DNA of 35,065 nt, taken from the NCBI GenBank assembly GCA_018268335.1, contig JAFDWT010000036.1:1-35065 (forward strand), written 5' to 3'. This DNA comes from Armatimonadota bacterium (lineage in GTDB: Bacteria > Armatimonadota > Fimbriimonadia > Fimbriimonadales > Fimbriimonadaceae). Under the pieces are notes generated by a model, which ran no database searches, was not told the origin of the DNA, and worked only from the letters and a program-made list of their open reading frames with translations. Of this stretch, positions 31,889 through 35,065 are shown one piece after another (position 1 is the stretch's first letter; each line of letters opens with the position of its first letter). Both the position numbers and the translations under genes were made by a program.

Positions 31889-33319
31889 TTAGCTTGTCTT
31901 CAGAAAGTCGTCGGACCGCCCATACCACGTCAAAGTGAAGCCAAGGAGACGGTTGTCTTTGACGATAGGCTTGAGAGAAGTTCCGAGCCTCTCGCCCACG
32001 AGAGTGAACGCGCCGTTCTCTTGCTTGAGGTCTAGGGTGAAGTGACCTAGTTTTGCTACGAAAAGGCCATCGACCACTTCGAATGTCAACTTGCCCAGAT
32101 GCTTGTTTGTGTATGTGCCGGCGATCTGCTTCACATCGACAATCAAGATGGGCTGGAATGCTAGGTTTGTCTTCGGTGTGGGCTTCTTGTCGTAGTAGGC
32201 CGCTGCCTCTATGAGATAGTCAGGCAACAGGTCGGCTTGACCCTTGAGACCGAGTTCGTGGTCAAAGACGTCAAGCATGATAATGGCTTCAAGCGCACTT
32301 GCTGGCCCGTCGCCGTTGACGAGCAGGCCGAAGCCGATGCCTTTCTCTGGCAGCATGGCGACCATCGAGGCCGCCCCGGCATAACCGCCGCCATGGGTCA
32401 GCAAGGGTGTCAATTTACGATAAGAGCCTGTGCTCCAGGCTCTGGCAAACCCATCTCTGATTCGGATCGACCCGTTGGGGGTGCCCGTCGAGAGCCTCGT
32501 GAAGAGCCTGCCTCCGAGGTTGCTGGACAGGAGGTTCGTGATGTATTTACCAAGGTCGCGCGCCGTGGTGCCCATTCCGCCAGCGGCGTGCATCGTCGAG
32601 TCGATCTTTACCGGCTTGGCATATTGAAAGGAGCCTGCAGACATCATGAGTGGCGCGGCACAGTTGTCACGGCCATACATGCTGGACGCGAAGGCAGTCG
32701 TGTTCGTCAGGCCGAGGGGCTTGAAGACGATGTCTTCGAGGGCGACTCGCCAGTCCTTGCCGGTCACCTTTTCGATGATCCTGCCGAGGAGCGTAAAGTG
32801 GACGTTGCTGTAGGCCGTGCGGTCTGCCGCAATGCCAGTCGTGCCCAGCCAATGCCGGTAGCGGTCTTCTGTGATCTCTCCGGTGTAGGCGTCGAGAAGG
32901 ACAGCTTGGCTGCAGTCGATGCCGAGCCGATGGCTGAGAAGGTCTTCGACTGTCACAGCCTGTTTCGGTGCCTTACTGAGCTTGAACCAGGGAAGGTACT
33001 TGGTCACCGGGTCCTTGACGTTGAGCTTCCCCTGTTCCTCCAGCTTGGTCACCGCGAGGGCTGTGTAGGTCTTTGTCAGGCTGGCGATGTAGTAGCACGT
33101 GTCTGGGTCGGCGGCTTTGGACTGCTCGAGGTCGCGATATCCCCATGATTCGAGCAGGGCCACCTTGCCGTCCTTGACGACGACCAGCGAGTAGCTGGAA
33201 GCACCGAGTCCCTTTGCCGCTTGGTGCCAGCGATCGGTGAACTGTGCATAGGGGTTGTCCAGTGCCATCTTCGGCGGGCTGGGGAAAAGGAGCGCACAAA
33301 GGCAGGCGACCGGAGACAT
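31889..33319 (-). CDS. Beta-lactamase class C-like serine hydrolase
   Basis: About 476-residue penicillin-binding-protein-like serine hydrolase. The nucleophile motif is IASLTKTY (SxxK), the second motif is TAYSNVHF (YxN), and the third is LLTHGGGYAGA (HGG in place of KTG). Family stretches VEDLLSHRLGI and GGMGTTARDLGKYI are present. An extra C-terminal beta domain (about 360-476, VKQIAGTYTNKHLGKLTFEV) resembles the DUF3471/lipocalin-like tail of esterase and D-aminopeptidase relatives. The N-terminus has a short hydrophobic leader (MSPVACLCALLFPSP). ATG 33319 is chosen; a TTG 27 bases upstream abuts the AraC stop. It is downstream of an AraC gene, likely its regulator. Esterase or peptidase activity is likelier than antibiotic resistance. 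Confidence 0.88.
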   Translation of the reverse strand: MSPVACLCALLFPSPPKMALDNPYAQFTDRWHQAAKGLGASSYSLVVVKDGKVALLESWGYRDLEQSKAADPDTCYYIASLTKTYTALAVTKLEEQGKLNVKDPVTKYLPWFKLSKAPKQAVTVEDLLSHRLGIDCSQAVLLDAYTGEITEDRYRHWLGTTGIAADRTAYSNVHFTLLGRIIEKVTGKDWRVALEDIVFKPLGLTNTTAFASSMYGRDNCAAPLMMSAGSFQYAKPVKIDSTMHAAGGMGTTARDLGKYITNLLSSNLGGRLFTRLSTGTPNGSIRIRDGFARAWSTGSYRKLTPLLTHGGGYAGAASMVAMLPEKGIGFGLLVNGDGPASALEAIIMLDVFDHELGLKGQADLLPDYLIEAAAYYDKKPTPKTNLAFQPILIVDVKQIAGTYTNKHLGKLTFEVVDGLFVAKLGHFTLDLKQENGAFTLVGERLGTSLKPIVKDNRLLGFTLTWYGRSDDFLKTS

Positions 33320-33346
33320 CGCACCAGTGTGGGGTTTGGTGGCCAA

Positions 33347-34120
33347 CTATGGCTTGAACAAATTTGTGAAAATGCGATGGACTGCCAGCTGATACTCCTT
33401 CGGCGAAACACCGAATTGTCTCTGGAAGGCCCGGGTGAAGTGAGCTTGGTCGGCGAAGTGGCCGGCCTGCGCTGCTTGTCCAAGGGTCGCTCCGGTGGAC
33501 ATCGCGTTTGTAGAGACGGCTAGCCGGTAGTAGGTGCGGCGCTGCACAAAGGTCGTGCCGGTATGGCGTCGGAAAAGGGCCGAGAGATAGGTCGGGTCGA
33601 CGCCGACGCTAAGAGCCAGTGAACAGAGGGAATGGCGAGGGTCTTTTCTCAGGTTCTTCTCAGCGATGTGTAGAAGTCGATGGGGTTTTATTCCCACTGG
33701 TTGCGCCCATTGGACAGTTGGGGAGGCTCCGTCTAGCAGCCTTGGCACCGCTGCGATCAAGCTTGCACTTGGATCCATTGCCTGCCAGAGGTAGTCCGGC
33801 TTGGCTGTCTCCGACAGCGGAAAGGAGGCGACTGTCGCGCCGTGGGGCCCGATTGTCGTGCAGTGGACCGCTGTGGCGGGCTTTGACACGGCGGCACCGA
33901 TCATCGCCAAGAACGAGCCAGTGGGGGATTCTTCCAGCAACGAGCCTTGGATCAGAAACGACGCATGGTCGTGACCATCAGCGTGCCAAGGCATTTTGGT
34001 GCCTGGTTCGTACCACCGGATCGTGACGCCCGAAGCCATGGTCATTGGCATTGACAAAGGACTACCCAAAATGTCAAAGGTCCGTTTCGTCTTGCCGTCC
34101 AACAGGCTTCCACCTAGCAT
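33347..34120 (-). CDS. AraC-family transcriptional regulator
   Basis: 257-residue regulator. The N-terminal part (about 1-130) is a cupin-like sensor with ASGVTIRWYEPGTKMPWHADGHDHASFLIQGS. The C-terminal DNA-binding domain (about 150-250) shows LCSLALSVGVDPTYLSALFRRHTGTTFVQRR and LGQAAQAGHFADQAHFTRAFQRQFGVSPKEYQ. Its stop is 27 bases before the serine-hydrolase start, so they are probably cotranscribed. It differs from the AraC protein at 2464-3321, with a shorter sensor. The start at 34120 is supported by position only. Confidence 0.88.
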   Translation of the reverse strand: MLGGSLLDGKTKRTFDILGSPLSMPMTMASGVTIRWYEPGTKMPWHADGHDHASFLIQGSLLEESPTGSFLAMIGAAVSKPATAVHCTTIGPHGATVASFPLSETAKPDYLWQAMDPSASLIAAVPRLLDGASPTVQWAQPVGIKPHRLLHIAEKNLRKDPRHSLCSLALSVGVDPTYLSALFRRHTGTTFVQRRTYYRLAVSTNAMSTGATLGQAAQAGHFADQAHFTRAFQRQFGVSPKEYQLAVHRIFTNLFKP

Positions 34121-34133
34121 ATGGCAAACAGAA

Positions 34134-34163
34134 AGTCCCGACTCTATGGCAAGAGTCGGGACT
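34134..34163 (-). terminator. Rho-independent terminator after the second lipoprotein gene
   Basis: agtcccgactct (34134-34145) pairs perfectly with agagtcgggact (34152-34163) around a 6-base loop. On the minus strand it follows the lipoprotein stop by 7 bases and is trailed by tttctgttt. Same arrangement as at 13227-13262. Confidence 0.9.
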
Positions 34164-34170
34164 GGGTCGA

Positions 34171-34347
34171 TTACTTGTAGTTCTTGGCGTTCTTGTCGTT
34201 CAGCCCGGGCGGATGCCGGTCGTTGCCGACGGGGCCGCCTTTTGGTGGCATCTTGTCGGTGGCGCCAGGCGTGTCGCTACCGCAACCTACCAGTGGAAGC
34301 GATAGGAGCAAGGCTCCGATCAGAAGCAGGATCAGTTTCCGTTCCAG
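34171..34347 (-). CDS. Mini-lipoprotein overlapping the second prepilin gene
   Basis: About 58-residue predicted lipoprotein. The leader ERKLILLLIGALLLSLPLVGC has a lipobox (LVGC). The mature part GSDTPGATDKMPPKGG...KNYK is short, rich in Gly, Pro, Lys and Asp, with no domain. The upstream frame has no ATG, GTG or TTG close by: the best start is a CTG at 34347, or a CTG at 34335 overlapping the prepilin stop (CTGA). The start is therefore uncertain and rests on the position of the signal peptide. It mirrors the gene at 13019-13213 in size, overlap with a prepilin gene and following terminator. Confidence 0.65.
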   Translation of the reverse strand: MERKLILLLIGALLLSLPLVGCGSDTPGATDKMPPKGGPVGNDRHPPGLNDKNAKNYK

Positions 34348-35065
34348 AACGCACCCCAGAGCGTCTTGCCCTTTGTGTTCATCCAGGCGCAGTATTCGGT
34401 CGTGCCTGGCGCTTCGTTCCAATCGATGAAGGCGTCGCGCTTGATCGGCTTGGCGCTGCCGTCGGCCTTGCCGGCGGGGATGCTGTTGCCGTTGAAGAAC
34501 TTGCGGGTGTCCCAGACCTGGTTGTACCAACTCCATCCGCCCGTCGTGTCGCTTGGGTCGATCCAGTTGGCCTGGTAGGCGCGGAAGTAATACCAACCGA
34601 CAGCGGTGCCGCCCCAGACGTTAGGAGCGAAGGCGACGCGGGTGGAAATGTCATCCATGCTGGAGAGCTTGCGGCCGTAAACGTAATTGGTGAATCCGCC
34701 GTCGCAGCCGCCGTTGTCGGTCGCCCAATAGCCGGAATAGCCCGAGTCATTGATGGCCAAGGTCGTCACCTGGCTCCATACATAGCCTTCCAACTGGTTG
34801 TCGCCCGGGATCGCGCGGGTCGCGTCCCAGAACAGGGCCTTGGACTTGACGTATGGCATCAGGATGTCGCTCCATATCGGCGGATCGTAGTTCGGGCCGC
34901 TGTCGGTGATGACAGTGCCGTCGTCATAGTCGCTGCCGTACATCTGCGCCGCCAAAGTGATCTGCTTGACGTTGGACAGTGTGGCTGTTGCTTTGGCGGC
35001 TTTCTTTGCCTGCGCGAAGACCGGGAAGAGGATCGCCGCCAAGATCGCGATGATCGCGATGACGA
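34332..35065 (-). CDS. Prepilin-type (DUF1559-like) protein, N-terminus outside the window
   Basis: 243 visible residues in a frame open to the right edge. The visible start [33 protein letters not shown] is the end of a type IV prepilin helix, so only the leader and a few residues are missing; ATG 35042 is not the true start. The globular part is rich in Tyr, Trp, Asn and Gly and resembles the protein at 12070-13029 in layout (MYGSDYDDGTVITDSGPNYD versus [19 protein letters not shown]) but not in detail. It overlaps the lipoprotein gene. Confidence 0.9.
   Translation of the reverse strand, partial: VIAIIAILAAILFPVFAQAKKAAKATATLSNVKQITLAAQMYGSDYDDGTVITDSGPNYDPPIWSDILMPYVKSKALFWDATRAIPGDNQLEGYVWSQVTTLAINDSGYSGYWATDNGGCDGGFTNYVYGRKLSSMDDISTRVAFAPNVWGGTAVGWYYFRAYQANWIDPSDTTGGWSWYNQVWDTRKFFNGNSIPAGKADGSAKPIKRDAFIDWNEAPGTTEYCAWMNTKGKTLWGAFWNGN

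Noticed and set aside
32237-33148. 303-residue plus-strand open frame
   Set aside because: Antisense shadow of the serine hydrolase with SxxK, YxN and HGG motifs.
31889-33319. Antibiotic-resistance beta-lactamase
   Set aside because: The third motif is HGG rather than KTG and there is a long extra C-terminal domain, which fits esterase/peptidase relatives better.

Overview
The window is GC-rich, densely coded bacterial DNA that most resembles the Armatimonadota (Fimbriimonas/Chthonomonas-like). The main reason is a pair of prepilin-type proteins with the N-terminal pattern [10 protein letters not shown]...[10 protein letters not shown], a hallmark of the many pseudopilin paralogues in that phylum. 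The dense set of glycoside hydrolases, Gfo/Idh/MocA and PhyH proteins fits the same group. The assignment is an inference; no rRNA or marker gene is present. No tRNA, CRISPR array, transposase or phage gene was seen, and no gene-free stretch exceeds 300 bases.

Layout. (A) 1-4304: a PhyH dioxygenase and a GH38 alpha-mannosidase (cut by the left edge) on the minus strand, divergent from an AraC regulator overlapping an esterase. (B) 4490-13213: a minus-strand SDR and an unassigned 709-residue alpha-toroid protein, divergent from a plus-strand operon of D-lyxose isomerase, class I aldolase, Gfo/Idh/MocA oxidoreductase and PfkB kinase. A second promoter then drives a PhyH protein, a prepilin and a mini-lipoprotein, closed by a strong terminator. 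(C) 13261-21714, minus strand: PcaB/adenylosuccinate-lyase-like enzyme, a solute-binding protein without signal peptide, a LacI regulator, then GH39, a solute-binding-protein/permease fusion and a second permease. (D) 21823-29144: a GHL6-like TIM-barrel protein, a GH36-like alpha-galactosidase, a GH116-like enzyme and a secreted GH5. (E) 29187-35065: cupin, secreted beta-propeller lactonase, iodotyrosine-deiodinase-like nitroreductase, a small conserved protein, a serine hydrolase with its AraC regulator, and a second prepilin/mini-lipoprotein pair cut by the right edge.

How the genes may work together. Regions A-D look like one hemicellulose/oligosaccharide utilisation locus. GH5 is the only clearly exported glycosidase. 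GH38, GH39, GH116, GH36-like and GHL6-like proteins lack signal peptides, so they probably act in the cytoplasm on oligosaccharides brought in by the CUT1-type ABC permeases; no ATPase gene is in view. Released mannose or lyxose could enter metabolism through the isomerase, kinase and aldolase. Five intergenic CG-centred palindromes sharing AANCGNTT lie upstream of the operons of regions B-D, suggesting that the single LacI regulator encoded here controls all of them.

The most unusual items are: the twice-occurring prepilin plus overlapping mini-lipoprotein module (once behind a LacI-type operator), the leaderless solute-binding protein translationally coupled to a fumarase-superfamily lyase, the binding-protein/permease fusion, and the deiodinase homologue with all three substrate-zwitterion residues kept.
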